From assembly GCA_964563135.1 (NCBI GenBank), contig CAZLWV010000008.1, forward strand, positions 22,196 through 86,195: DNA of 64,000 bases, in the 5' to 3' direction. The position numbers and the translations under genes are program-made. The stretch is from JAAYAY01 sp964563135 (GTDB taxonomy: Bacteria; Planctomycetota; Planctomycetia; Pirellulales; Thermoguttaceae). The notes under the pieces are model-generated. The model was given only the letters and a program-made list of their open reading frames with translations. It was not told the origin of the DNA and did no database searches. Positions 42,893 through 52,327 of this stretch are shown in pieces (position 1 is the first letter of the stretch; the number at the start of each line of letters is the position of its first letter).

Positions 42893-44813
42893 ATGGCGGA
42901 GAACCAACCCGTACCTGAAACCGTTGAGCACGCCGGCACGCAGCGCAGGCAATGGGGCTGCGCCGTGGCGCTGCTGGGGCTGATGGCAGTGCTGCTGATC
43001 GCCGTCGGCACCAGCCTGTTCCGCTCGACTCCCCTGCGGATCTCGAAGGAGACGACCTATATCACCCAGCCGCTCAAGTCCGACGGCAAACGGGTCGACT
43101 ACTTCGCCGCGTGGGAGAAAGAGACGTGTCCCAAGAACCTCGCCACGAATGAAAACGGCTACCGGCTCATCGTCGAGCATCTAGGCAAATCGCCCGCGGC
43201 CAGCCCTGAGCAGTTTTCCCGGCTCTGCCGCAAACTGGGCCTTTCGGCCGATAAGCTCAACCCCGACATGACGCTCCAGGATCCACACGACGTTGTGACG
43301 GCCTACGTGCAGAGCGGCGACTTCGATCGGGCGCTGGTCGAGCGGCTGGCTGGAAAGCAGATCTCTTCCGATCAGGACCCGGCCGGTGCGAACGCTTCCA
43401 TGCACGGTCGAGATCCCGTCGGCCAGTGCGTCCAGGTGCTCGACACCCGGCTCGGCAGTCCCTGGACGCTCGACGATCTGCCCATGATGAAGACCTGGCT
43501 CGCCGAAAACGGCCCGGCCATCGACCTGGTCCGGGAGGCAACACGTAAGCCGGTCTTTCATATCCCGATCGTGCGGGAAAACGAGGATGCCTTGCTGTTC
43601 GACCTCTTGCTCCCCCAGGCGCAGGACTTGCGATCGCTGGCGCGTGCCCTGAGCGCCCGCGCCAACCACCGGATCGGCAGCGGTGATCTCAACGGAGCCA
43701 TCGACGACATCGTGGCCTGCAAACGCCTGGGGCGTCGTATCGGGCCCGGAAGCAATACCATCCAGATGCTCATCGGGATCGCCTTCGAGCAAATCGCCGG
43801 CGCGATCGGCATCGCCGGGTCCCTCGAACACCCTCCCACCAAGGAGCAACTCGAACGGCTCGCCGGCGAGCTCAACGACCTGCCCCCCAGGGTCAAGTTC
43901 GAGAACGTTTTGCCCTTCGAACGCTATTCGCTGCTCGACATGGTGCAAGCGATGGCCCACGGCAAGGGAGACCTGGAAGAGTTCGGCATGCCCGAGCGAA
44001 TGGCTGCGAGAATGGCAATCGACTGGAACGTGATTGCCAGCCGCGTCAACCAGCAGTTCGACGCATCGGTCGCCGCAGGAGCCTCCCCCAAGCCGGTCCC
44101 GGGTCTCAGGGCCCTCGTATCCATGCGCGCCAGATCCGAGCTTCTGGCCGATACTCTGACCCATCTGCTGCTTCCCACTACCGGCGTCGCAGGGGAAGCG
44201 GCCCTTCGCGCCGAGTGCGTCGATCGGATCCACCGAATCACCCTGGCCATGCTCCTCTACGAGCGCGACCATGGCACGCTGCCTCCCGCCTCGACGGCCG
44301 ATGCCGGCGGCCAGCCGCTGCACTCGTGGCGCGTCCTGCTGCTCCCCTACCTGGGCCAGCAGGCGCTGTACGACAAAATCCGGCTGGACCAGCCTTGGGA
44401 CAGCGATCACAACCGCCGGTTCCACAACCAAGCGGTCGCCTTCTACCAGTGCCCCAGCGCCCAGTTGCCGCCGGGCCAGACAACCTATGCAGTCGTCGTC
44501 GGTCCCGGCACGGCCTTTGAAGCGACCAAGGGCAAGCCCCTCTCCCAGTTCGGCCCCAAGAGCGCGCGCATGATCCTCGTCGTCGAGCGAACGGCTCCCG
44601 CCTGCTGGATGGATCCCGCGCAGGNNNNNNNNNNNNNNNNCTGCGGAAGAGGGGATCAACGTGCCGAATGGGAGCGGGATGGCGATCGGCAGCCGGCATC
44701 CGGGCGGGGCCAATTCTGGACACCGCGACGGAGCCGCTCGTTTCCTCTCGGAGCAGATAGAGCCCGACAATCTCAAGGGACTCCTGTACGGAAAAGACGA
44801 CAACATTCCATGA
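42893..44813 (+). CDS. Membrane-anchored protein with C-terminal DUF1559-like domain
   Basis: The protein has an N-terminal anchor (WGCAVALLGLMAVLLIAVGTSLF at about 21-43), a large alpha-helical middle part of about 400 residues (MQVLDTRLGSPWTLDDLPMM-type helices with ARANHRIGSGDLNGAIDDIV) and a C-terminal domain that resembles the DUF1559 family (LYERDHGTLPPAS, SWRVLLLPYLGQQALYD, then GSRHPGGANSGHRDGAARFL). A gap of 16 N at 44625-44640 breaks the frame; the correct frame behind it is the one with GSRHPGG and the stop at 44811-44813. DUF1559 proteins are planctomycete-specific, pilin-like secreted proteins. The operon partner is the GH127 hydrolase. Confidence 0.8.
44625..44640. other. Assembly gap of 16 N near the end of the DUF1559-like gene
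   Basis: The placeholder moves the downstream sequence out of frame. The family's conserved GSRHPGG segment is found in another frame behind it, so the gap length is not accurate. Confidence 0.95.
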
Positions 44814-45446
44814 ATGCCCTTGACTGCCTATATGTATACTGATATACTGCTTCCCAGCAAGCCGATCTCTGACAACTCGGGATTCTGCCGGCCACGTGCT
44901 GCACGTTTCCATCAAATGCGCCACAGCCGCTCGGCCGCCTCGCCCCATCACCCCGCCGCCTCCGGCCCCTGCATCCTTTCCGTGACCTGGCAAAAACACC
45001 CCTCCAACAGGCCAGCCAATGACATGGTCAGCTCCCCAACAGAGGGAATTGTGCGCCATACCCCCAATGGCTGGATGGATCTTACGATCGGAGACGCCGC
45101 CGCAACCGCCTTGGTCGGAAGCCTTTAGGAAGACGTTCCTCGACCAACTTTTCCCGGCATCTTCAAAGGCGTTGCAAAACTCGCCTCGGTCGGAAGCCCT
45201 CACAAAGACGCCCCTCGATCAACCTCTCTCGGCATCTTCAAAGACGGTGCAAAACCTGCCTCGGTCGGATGCCCTCAGAAAGACGTCCCTCGACCATCTT
45301 CTCTCGGCATCTTCAAAGGCGGGGCAAACTGCCGTGGCCAGCGCGGAACCGCTTTCCGGCACCAGCGCTGGAATGGCCCCCCGTGCCAGGATAGGATGGG
45401 AACGGTGCTTTTCCCGTCCTGATCCTGCCTTCCTGGTCGAGATGCC
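44814..45446. other. Intergenic region with a 75-bp tandem repeat
   Basis: Between the DUF1559-like gene and the M14-like gene are 633 bases without an accepted gene. Three copies of a 75-bp repeat are at 45109-45333. A plus-strand open frame (45019-45450) crosses the repeat without stops because 75 is divisible by 3, but it has no ribosome binding site and overlaps the next gene's start, so it was not called. Confidence 0.5.
45109..45333. repeat. Three tandem copies of a 75-bp repeat
   Basis: Units are 45109-45183, 45184-45258 and 45259-45333, each beginning CCT-TGGTCGG or CCTCGGTCGG. Copies differ in about one fifth of positions, and share GAAGACG/AAAGACG, CGACC and GGCATCTTCAAAG. On the minus strand the units encode FEDA...SRxVFxxASD-type peptides, on the plus strand KTxLDQ...SASSK-type peptides; the minus frame has a stop in the second unit. 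There are no unique spacers, so it is not a CRISPR. Confidence 0.8.
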
Positions 45447-47195
45447 GTGAAAACCTCTGTATCCTCCGGGGCCGCCGGTCTTGTCCTCTTTCTNNNNNNN
45501 NNNATGCTGACGGCCGCCCCGCCTGCCATCGAGGGCTACAGCGACCCCAGGACCCTGATCGGCAAGGCCCACACCCTGGACAAATCGGAACTGGTCACCT
45601 GCACGCCCCTCGCCCGAACGCTCGGCGGGCGCGAGGTGGGCCTGTTGACCGTCGGTACTGGCCAGACCGACAGGAAACCGGCCCTGCTGGTCGTGGGGGG
45701 GACCGACCCGACCCGCCCGGTCGACAGTGAGGTCGTGCTCCGCATGGTACGGCAACTGGCCAGCGCGGCCACGAGCGACGCGGACGTTCGCGGACTGGTC
45801 GACCGCGTTACCTTCTACTGCATCGTCCAGGCGGCTCCCGACGGCGCCGAAGCCTTCTTCGAATCGCCCCTTCGCCAGCGCGACGTGAACACTCGTCCGA
45901 TCGACGACGATGCCGACGGCCAGGTGGACGAAGACGGCCCCGACGATCTCAACGGCGACGGGCTGATCACCGCGATGCGGGTCGAAGATGCCGATGGCCG
46001 CTACCTCGCCCACCCGGACGATCCTCGGGTGATGATCGAAGCCGACGCGAAGAAGAACCAGCGGGGACGCTACAAGCTCTATGTGGAAGGCAAGGACAAC
46101 GACGGCGACGGCGCTCTCAATGAAGACCCGCCAGGTGGCGTGGCCTTCGACCGCAACTTCACCTTCGACTACCCGTATTTCCAGCCCGGTGCCGGCCCGC
46201 ACCAGGTCTCGGAAATCGAGACCCGGGCAATCGCCGATTTTGCCTTCGAGCACCCCAACATCGTGCTCGTCTGGACACTTTCGGGCCGCGACAATCTGCT
46301 TCACAAGTGGAAACCGGACGAGTCGGCCGAGAAGAACAAGATCAAGACGACCTTGCTTGCCAAAGACGCGCCCTACTTCGACCATATCGCCCGCGTTTAC
46401 GAAGAGATCCACGGTAAAGTGAAACCGCCAGAGATGCCTGCCGCCAAAGGGTCGTTCGTTCCCTGGGCCTACTTCCACTACGGCCGCTGGTCGGTGGCTA
46501 CTCGCCCCTGGTTCATCCCCAAGGTGGAAAAGGACGAGCTAAAACCGGAAGACGGCGAGGATACGGATAAGAAAAAGGAAGAACAGAAAGCTGGCGACTC
46601 GGCCAAGGAGTCCGAGAAAGACAACCGCGTCGCCGACGATGTCAGTGCGCTGGCATGGTTCAAACAGGAGGGCGTGGATGGTTTCGTCGACTGGAAGCCC
46701 GTGGAACATCCCGACTTGGAGGGACGAAAGGTCGAAATAGGCGGCTTCAAACCCTTCCTGAAACAGAATCCGCCGGCCAGACTGCTCGACGAGGCAGCCC
46801 GAGGGCAGTATGAGTTTCTGCTCAAACTGGCAGGGATGCTCCCCCGCGTCAAGATCGCCTCGCTGCAGGCTGAACCGCTGGGGGCCGACGTGTGGCGGGT
46901 CACGGCAGCCGTCGTCAACGAAGGGACCCTGCCGACCGTCTCGGAGATGGGACGCATCACCAGGGAGCCGCAACTTCTGCAGGCCGAACTGGTCTTCCCC
47001 AAACAGGTTTCGCTGATGACAGGACACGCCCGCCGCGCCATCGGGCCCCTGGCGGGCGAAGGGGGACGGGAAGAAGTGAAGTGGCTCGTACGGAGCGCCA
47101 CGAGTAAGACGCTGAAACTCAAGGTGCGGGTCTGGAGCCCGATGGTCGGAAGTGTGACCAAAGACGTGGACTTGGACGCGAAGCGACCCAAGTAG
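45447..47195 (+). CDS. M14-peptidase-like protein without zinc ligands (pseudoenzyme)
   Basis: The gene starts with GTG 45447 and a signal-like stretch interrupted by a 10-N gap. The body aligns with the intact M14 protein encoded next to it, with the same acidic insertion DDDADGQVDEDG and DGDG loops and a similar C-terminal domain. The zinc site HxNE of the neighbour (IHANE) is replaced by DPTRP, and the third ligand in YHNAGG by TLSGRD, so no catalytic metal can be bound. An asparagine-arginine motif (FDRNFTF) is partly kept. A lysine/glutamate-rich insert (DTDKKKEEQKAGDSAKES) is present near residue 375. It may bind substrate or regulate the active neighbour. Confidence 0.72.
   Translation: MKTSVSSGAAGLVLFXXXXMLTAAPPAIEGYSDPRTLIGKAHTLDKSELVTCTPLARTLGGREVGLLTVGTGQTDRKPALLVVGGTDPTRPVDSEVVLRMVRQLASAATSDADVRGLVDRVTFYCIVQAAPDGAEAFFESPLRQRDVNTRPIDDDADGQVDEDGPDDLNGDGLITAMRVEDADGRYLAHPDDPRVMIEADAKKNQRGRYKLYVEGKDNDGDGALNEDPPGGVAFDRNFTFDYPYFQPGAGPHQVSEIETRAIADFAFEHPNIVLVWTLSGRDNLLHKWKPDESAEKNKIKTTLLAKDAPYFDHIARVYEEIHGKVKPPEMPAAKGSFVPWAYFHYGRWSVATRPWFIPKVEKDELKPEDGEDTDKKKEEQKAGDSAKESEKDNRVADDVSALAWFKQEGVDGFVDWKPVEHPDLEGRKVEIGGFKPFLKQNPPARLLDEAARGQYEFLLKLAGMLPRVKIASLQAEPLGADVWRVTAAVVNEGTLPTVSEMGRITREPQLLQAELVFPKQVSLMTGHARRAIGPLAGEGGREEVKWLVRSATSKTLKLKVRVWSPMVGSVTKDVDLDAKRPK
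45494..45503. other. Assembly gap of 10 N inside the signal-peptide region of the M14-like gene
   Basis: The gap falls in the probable signal peptide; the frame downstream matches the family, but the exact N-terminus is unknown. Confidence 0.95.
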
Positions 47196-47329
47196 CCGCT
47201 CGTCGCCAGACCTGGGAGGATCACGTAAAAGGCCAAATTCCGGCCAGTTCGACTACGCGGAGCAAGTGCATCATGTACCCGCTCGTCGCCAGACCTTGGA
47301 CGATCACCATAAAGAGCAAGTGCATCATG
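47196..47329. repeat. Two interlaced direct repeats at the start of the active M14 gene
   Basis: CCGCTCGTCGCCAGACCT and following bases occur at 47196-47224 and again at 47279-47307 (27 of 29 identical, offset 83). GAGCAAGTGCATCATG occurs exactly at 47260-47275 and 47314-47329 (offset 54). The second exact copy contains the probable start codon, so the duplication created two possible ATG starts (47273 and 47327). Confidence 0.75.
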
Positions 47330-49057
47330 AAACGAGTTGGATTGACTGGGCCGGTGCTGGTGTTGTTGCTGGTGCCGGGTGTTTTGGCGGCTCCCAAGCA
47401 GAAACCCTACCAGCCCATGGGCGCGCCGTCGGATCCTAAGGTACCGGCCAACTGGAACCGCTATCACGACCATGCCGAGGCGACCGGCCTGATGAAGAAA
47501 ATGGTGGCCGCCCACCCGGATCTGGCGCATCTGGCCAGCCTGGGCAAGTCCTACGAGGGGCGTGACATGTGGCTCCTGACAATCGCCAACCGCAAGACGG
47601 GCGACGATCGCAGCAAGCCGGCTTTCTGGATCGACGGGGCCATCCACGCCAACGAGATCCAGGGCACCCAGGTGACACTCTACACGGCCTGGTACCTGCT
47701 CGAAATGTACGGGCGACACGACGCCGTCACGCGGCTGGTCGACGAACGGACGTTCTACATGGTGCCCATGATGAATCCCGACTCGCGCGACGCCCACATG
47801 TACGAACCCAACACCACCAGCTCTCCCCGCGCGGGCAAGCGCCCGGTCGACGATGATCGCGACGGACTGGTCGATGAGGACGGTTGCGATGATCTCGATG
47901 GCGATGGGCAAATCGCGCAGATGCGCCGCCGCGACCCCAATGGCCGTTGGAAGGTCCATCCCGATCATCCCCAGCTCATGATCCCGGCCAGGCCGGACGA
48001 GCGGGGCGAGTACGAGCTGCTCGGCAACGAAGGGATCGACAACGACGGCGACGGCCGTGTGAACGAGGACAGCGACGGCTACTACGATCCAAACCGCGAC
48101 TGGCCCCGGCAATGGCAACCCGCCTACGTCCAGCCGGGAGCCTGCCATTACCCCTTCTCGATCGGCGAGAACCGCCTGGTAGCCGATTTCGTACTCGACC
48201 ATCCCAACATCGCCGGCGCCCAAACCTATCACAATGCCGGCGGCATGATCCTCCGCGGGCCGGGAAACCGCGAAGACAAGTATTCGGCGGCCGATGTGGC
48301 CGTCTACGACGCGATCGCCGCCAAGGGGCAGCAGATGCTGCCGTTCTACAAGTACCTCGAGTGCTCCACCGGACTCTACGAAGTCTACGGCGGCGAGTTC
48401 GACTGGCACTTCAGCATGCTGGGGATCTTCTCGTTCTGCAACGAACTGTTCACCCGCGAGAACTACTTCCGCCGCCAACCCCAGGATCGCGGCACGGAAG
48501 AACAGGACTTCGACGACCTGCTCCTCCTCGGCCAGGGAACCATCGCCTGGCACGAGGTCGACCATCCGCAGTACGGCCGGATCGAGGTCGGCGGCAGACG
48601 GAAGGAGTGGGGGCGCCAGCCGCCGTCTTTCCTGTTGGAGGAAGAGTGCCACCGCAACATGGCCTTCACGCTCTACCATGCCGACCAGATGCCCCAGGTG
48701 GCCATCCAGTCGGTCGGTGTGAAACCGCTGGCCGGCAAGCTGCTCGAGGTGACCGCCGCAATCATCAACCAGAAGCTCATCCCCACCCATGCCGACGTGG
48801 ATCTGCAGAACCATCTGACACCGCCCGACATCGCCTCGATCAGCGGCGAGGGACTCAAAGTGGTGGCCGCCATGCGAAGCCGGGAACCGCTGTTCCAGGA
48901 CGCCGCCGAACAGGAATTCCGTCCCGCCGAGGTCCGGATCCCCAATATCCCGGGCATGGGGGTCGTCTACGTCCGCTGGCTTGTCGAGGGGGCCGGCCCG
49001 TATACAATCAACATCCGATCTGTCAAAGGTGGTAGCGCCCAGGCCCGCAAGGAGTAA
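47327..49057 (+). CDS. M14 zinc carboxypeptidase family protein, secreted
   Basis: The protein begins with a signal peptide (residues 1-21, ending PGVLAAP). The zinc ligands are His107 and Glu110 in GAIHANE and His302 in YHNAGG. NPDSRDAH and DPNRDWP mark the substrate carboxylate site (Asn256, Arg257). A calcium-loop-like insertion DDDRDGLVDEDGCDDLDGDG and NDGDGRVNED lies between. The catalytic glutamate is expected further on. ATG 47327 was preferred because the signal peptide begins there, though ATG 47273 is in frame. The C-terminal domain (about 450-576) is beta-rich. It probably trims peptides or peptidoglycan outside the cell. Confidence 0.85.
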   Translation: MKRVGLTGPVLVLLLVPGVLAAPKQKPYQPMGAPSDPKVPANWNRYHDHAEATGLMKKMVAAHPDLAHLASLGKSYEGRDMWLLTIANRKTGDDRSKPAFWIDGAIHANEIQGTQVTLYTAWYLLEMYGRHDAVTRLVDERTFYMVPMMNPDSRDAHMYEPNTTSSPRAGKRPVDDDRDGLVDEDGCDDLDGDGQIAQMRRRDPNGRWKVHPDHPQLMIPARPDERGEYELLGNEGIDNDGDGRVNEDSDGYYDPNRDWPRQWQPAYVQPGACHYPFSIGENRLVADFVLDHPNIAGAQTYHNAGGMILRGPGNREDKYSAADVAVYDAIAAKGQQMLPFYKYLECSTGLYEVYGGEFDWHFSMLGIFSFCNELFTRENYFRRQPQDRGTEEQDFDDLLLLGQGTIAWHEVDHPQYGRIEVGGRRKEWGRQPPSFLLEEECHRNMAFTLYHADQMPQVAIQSVGVKPLAGKLLEVTAAIINQKLIPTHADVDLQNHLTPPDIASISGEGLKVVAAMRSREPLFQDAAEQEFRPAEVRIPNIPGMGVVYVRWLVEGAGPYTINIRSVKGGSAQARKE

Positions 49058-49063
49058 TCCATC

Positions 49064-50185
49064 ATGCCGAGACTCGCAATCCCCCTCAGTTGGCTCGCCC
49101 TCCTTCTTGCCTCCGACCACCCCCTGGCCGCCAAGGAACCGGCAACCCTCGAGATCGGCCAGCCGGCGCCCGATTTCCAGCTTCCCGGCGTCGACGGCAA
49201 AACGCACAGCCTGAAGGATTTCGCCGAGGCCAAAGTGCTCGTGGTCGTCTTCACGTGCAACCACTGTCCGACCGCGCAGGCCTATGAAGACCGGATCATC
49301 AAGATCCACAACGACTACCAGAACCGCGGCCTGGCCCTGGTCGCCATTTCGCCCAACGATCCGAAAGCGCTGCGCCTCGATGAGCTCGGCTATACCGACG
49401 TGGGAGATTCGCTGGAAGACATGAAGATCCGGGCCGAGGACCGGAAGTTCCCCTTCCCCTATCTCTACGACGGCGAGAACCAGAAGGTGTCGGCGGCCTA
49501 TGGCGTGCTGGCCACTCCCCATGTGTTCATCTTCGACGCCGCCCGTAAGCTGCGCTATGTCGGCCGGGTCGACGATTCCGATATCCGCCAGGTGCAGTCG
49601 CACGACGCACGCAATGCGATCGACGCCCTCCTGGCCGGCAAGCCGGTTCCGGTGGAGAAGACCCGCGTCTTCGGCTGCTCGACCAAATGGTCCGACAAGC
49701 GGCAGAGCGCCATCGACTCGATCGAAAAATGGAACGCCGAACCGGTCTCCCTCAAGACAATCGATGAAGCGGGCGTGAAGACGCTGGCCGAAAACAAGAC
49801 CGACAAGCTGCTCTTGGTCAATGTCTGGGCCACGTGGTGCGGACCGTGCACCGCTGAACTGGAGGAACTGGTGACGATCAACCGCATGTATCGCAAGCGA
49901 CGATTCGAGATGATCACGATCAGTCTCGACGAACCCGCCCGCCGCGACCAGGCCCTCGAGACCCTCACGGAGAAACACGTTTCCTCGACCAACTACCTCT
50001 TCACCGGCCCGAGCCGCGACAAGTTTGCCGAAGCCCTCGACGCCCAGTGGCCCGGCCCCGTGCCCTACACAATCCTCGTGGCCCCCGGCGGCAAGGTGGT
50101 CGATCGCCAGGTGAACGAAATCGATCCACTCCAGCTCAAGAAAGCGATCGTCAACCAACTGGGGCGGACCTACGCGAGCCGTTGA
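49064..50185 (+). CDS. Exported protein with two thioredoxin-like domains
   Basis: After a signal peptide (residues 1-22), the first domain is AhpC/TSA-like with the pair CNHC at 65-68 (VFTCNHCPTAQAYEDR). The second domain has a thioredoxin/ResA-type active site WCGPC, with Cys259 and Cys262. The start is 7 bases after the M14 stop. It may reduce or isomerise disulphides in exported proteins. Its neighbours suggest it serves the secreted peptidases. Confidence 0.85.
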   Translation: MPRLAIPLSWLALLLASDHPLAAKEPATLEIGQPAPDFQLPGVDGKTHSLKDFAEAKVLVVVFTCNHCPTAQAYEDRIIKIHNDYQNRGLALVAISPNDPKALRLDELGYTDVGDSLEDMKIRAEDRKFPFPYLYDGENQKVSAAYGVLATPHVFIFDAARKLRYVGRVDDSDIRQVQSHDARNAIDALLAGKPVPVEKTRVFGCSTKWSDKRQSAIDSIEKWNAEPVSLKTIDEAGVKTLAENKTDKLLLVNVWATWCGPCTAELEELVTINRMYRKRRFEMITISLDEPARRDQALETLTEKHVSSTNYLFTGPSRDKFAEALDAQWPGPVPYTILVAPGGKVVDRQVNEIDPLQLKKAIVNQLGRTYASR

Positions 50186-50530
50186 GCGGGAACAGGAAGC
50201 CCTGGCAAAACGTAGAAGTCTCTCACAGGCACAGACCATGCACAGGCGGCAGGTCTGCTTGCACCCTTCGCGGCTCTGTGGTTCTAAAACGCCTTGATTT
50301 TGTGCCGCGATTCAGAGAGACTGAAGAGTTCCTGCGGATTATGAGCAACACCCTCCCGCGGGTGAGGGACGGCGGATTGGGCGCGTTTTTGCGACCGGTT
50401 CCATGAGACTCTGGCGGAACCGGGCCGCCACCTGCCGCGCGGATTGGCACCCAAGACGGCTTGGGGCTTGTTGGACAGGCCAAAAACCCTCCGCAGGGGC
50501 ACCATCCCTTTTCCGATTCGACGCGATTCG
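50186..50530. other. Intergenic region, no gene; small inverted repeats
   Basis: A CCGGTTCC/GGAACCGG inverted repeat (50395-50423) and CACCC/GGGTG arms at 50350-50367 are visible. They are too short to call a terminator, and T-tracts are missing except for GCGTTTTTGCG at 50381-50391. No promoter was recognised. Confidence 0.4.
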
Positions 50531-52327
50531 ATGAGTTCCACTTGTGCCACCCCCCCGGCGGACCTTTCTGCGGAGGTTGTCGCTGACGCCTCCCAGCCGG
50601 AACCGAAAAGCTGGTGGTCGAAGGTGGTCGTCTGGTCTGCCTGGATCGTGCTGGCCGGCTACCTGTCTCTCCTCTTCTTCCGCGCCCTCGCCCGTCAGAA
50701 CATCGTGCCGGCAGGGCATGAGATCACACTCACCGATCTCTTCTCCCTCCAACGGTGGATCTACAACACCGTTTCGGCCAACGTCCAGATGGCGGTTGGT
50801 CTCTTCCTGTTCGGAATCCTCGTGGCGCTCGGTTTCAGTGGCCAAAGGCCCCTGAGGATCCTCAGGATCGCCGGTCGTTGGATCCTAATGGGTGTGCTGG
50901 GCGCTGCCACCTTCGTCTTTCTATACCTCGTCGAAACCGGCCGGTTGCCTGGCTTTCTCTCCTCGCTGCTGCCGCTAGCCGGTTTCGTCACGGGGGTGTG
51001 GGTGGGCCGCAACCTGCTGAGAGGCCCGCGGGCCGTTCTCTGGCTGATTCCCAAGGCGCTCGGACTGCTGCTCGCCGGCGTGATTGTCCTGGCGGTGCTC
51101 GGTTTCCTGGCCACCGCCCCGGCCCCCCTCGACATCCATCCGCCCAAGGTCACCTCGGCCGAGAAACGCCGCCTGGTGGACATCGCCAAGAAACCGCAGA
51201 TTCTCGCGGATGGAACCCGCCGGCTCACGCTCAGCGAGCGTGATCTCAACCTGATCCTTGCCATGGGGATTCCCCAGGTTGTTCCCCTCGCTTGCGGCGA
51301 TATTGGCTTCGACCAGGAAACCATCACCGCCAGGCTTTCGGTTCCACTTGCCAGCTCAGAGAAGCCGGCCCGGTTTGTGAACATCGAGACATCGGGAAAG
51401 GCCAGCATCGCCGGCGGCAAGCTCCGGATCGAGTTCGACCATTGCCGCATCGGGCGGCTGCCAGTGCCCCGTTTCGTTCTCGACCGCCTCGTGCAGCAGG
51501 GAATCACGCTGGTGATGAACGATCCCGATCTGAACGGGGTGCTGCGAGCAATCGGCTCATTGCGCGTGACCGGTGAACAGGTCGAGGCGGTGCTCGTCGC
51601 CCGCGGGCTCGTCGACGACATCATGCCCTCGCTCGTATCGCGGTTCGGCCAGAGCCCCAGCGTGGTCGTCAAAACCAGGGTCTACTACGAGCACCTGGCA
51701 AGGCCTTACCCGGGCGTGGCCGAAGACGACCGGTTCCCGGCAATGCTGCAATCGGCCTTCGCACTGGCCCGCGCCCGTTCGACGACCGAGGACCCCGCCG
51801 TGGAGAACCGGGCCGCCATCCTCGCTCTGGCGATCCTCCTCGGACACCGGCACGTCGAGCGCCTGGTCGGGCGGGTGACCGACGAAGAATTGACCCGCCA
51901 GGCGCGGCGTCATGTCCACTTCGTCCGTCTCCGTGGCCGCACCGACTGGAGCCGCCACTTCCTGGTCAGTGCGGCGCTGGCCCTGGTGTCCAACGAGTTG
52001 CTGAGCGACGAAGCCGGCCTGCTCAAAGAGGAACTCGACGCCGGCGAAGGAGAAAGCGGCTTCTCCTTCTCGGATCTGGTGGCCGACCGGGCAGGCACGC
52101 TCTTCGCCGTGGCCGCCACCCGCGATGAAAAATCGGCTCGCCGCTTGCAGGACCTTCTGGCCGCCCCTTTTGACCTCGGCGTGGTCTTTCCGGAGGCCGC
52201 TGATCTGCCCGAGGGAATCCCCGATGCCCAGTTGCAGTCGCAGTACGGCGGCGTGGGGGGCGAGAAATACCAGAAGATCATCGCCGAGATCGAGCGGCGG
52301 CTGGGGGAGTGCGCGGGGCTCAAGTGA
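50531..52327 (+). CDS. Unknown membrane protein with large soluble C-terminal domain
   Basis: The 598-residue product has about five membrane helices in the first 190 residues (VVVWSAWIVLAGYLSLLFFR, MAVGLFLFGILVALGF, WILMGVLGAATFVFLYLVET, SLLPLAGFVTGVWVGRNLL, LGLLLAGVIVLAVLGFLAT). The remainder is soluble, starting with a strand-rich part (TLSERDLNLILAMGIPQVV, RFVNIETSGKASIAGG) and ending in an alpha-helical domain (ALARARSTTEDPAVENRAAI). No family is recognised. The product could sense or process something at the membrane; that is speculation. ATG 50531 was chosen as first in-frame ATG without upstream domain. Confidence 0.65.
   Translation: MSSTCATPPADLSAEVVADASQPEPKSWWSKVVVWSAWIVLAGYLSLLFFRALARQNIVPAGHEITLTDLFSLQRWIYNTVSANVQMAVGLFLFGILVALGFSGQRPLRILRIAGRWILMGVLGAATFVFLYLVETGRLPGFLSSLLPLAGFVTGVWVGRNLLRGPRAVLWLIPKALGLLLAGVIVLAVLGFLATAPAPLDIHPPKVTSAEKRRLVDIAKKPQILADGTRRLTLSERDLNLILAMGIPQVVPLACGDIGFDQETITARLSVPLASSEKPARFVNIETSGKASIAGGKLRIEFDHCRIGRLPVPRFVLDRLVQQGITLVMNDPDLNGVLRAIGSLRVTGEQVEAVLVARGLVDDIMPSLVSRFGQSPSVVVKTRVYYEHLARPYPGVAEDDRFPAMLQSAFALARARSTTEDPAVENRAAILALAILLGHRHVERLVGRVTDEELTRQARRHVHFVRLRGRTDWSRHFLVSAALALVSNELLSDEAGLLKEELDAGEGESGFSFSDLVADRAGTLFAVAATRDEKSARRLQDLLAAPFDLGVVFPEAADLPEGIPDAQLQSQYGGVGGEKYQKIIAEIERRLGECAGLK

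Noticed and set aside
39995..43180. Minus-strand open frame over the GH127 gene
   Set aside because: It is the complement of a gene with a complete catalytic site and a signal peptide. No domain is visible in the antisense product.
45109..45333. CRISPR array
   Set aside because: The units are adjacent without variable spacers, differ among themselves, and no cas gene is nearby.
45019..45450. Possible repeat protein of 143 residues over the 75-bp tandem repeat
   Set aside because: It is open only because the unit length is divisible by three; no ribosome binding site, no signal peptide and an overlap with the next gene's start. Kept as a repeat only.
46478..50239. Very long open frame on the minus strand (about 1250 codons)
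   Set aside because: It is antisense to three well-supported genes (two M14-like genes and the thioredoxin). High G+C makes stop codons rare in the complementary frame. It has no domain and no ribosome binding site.
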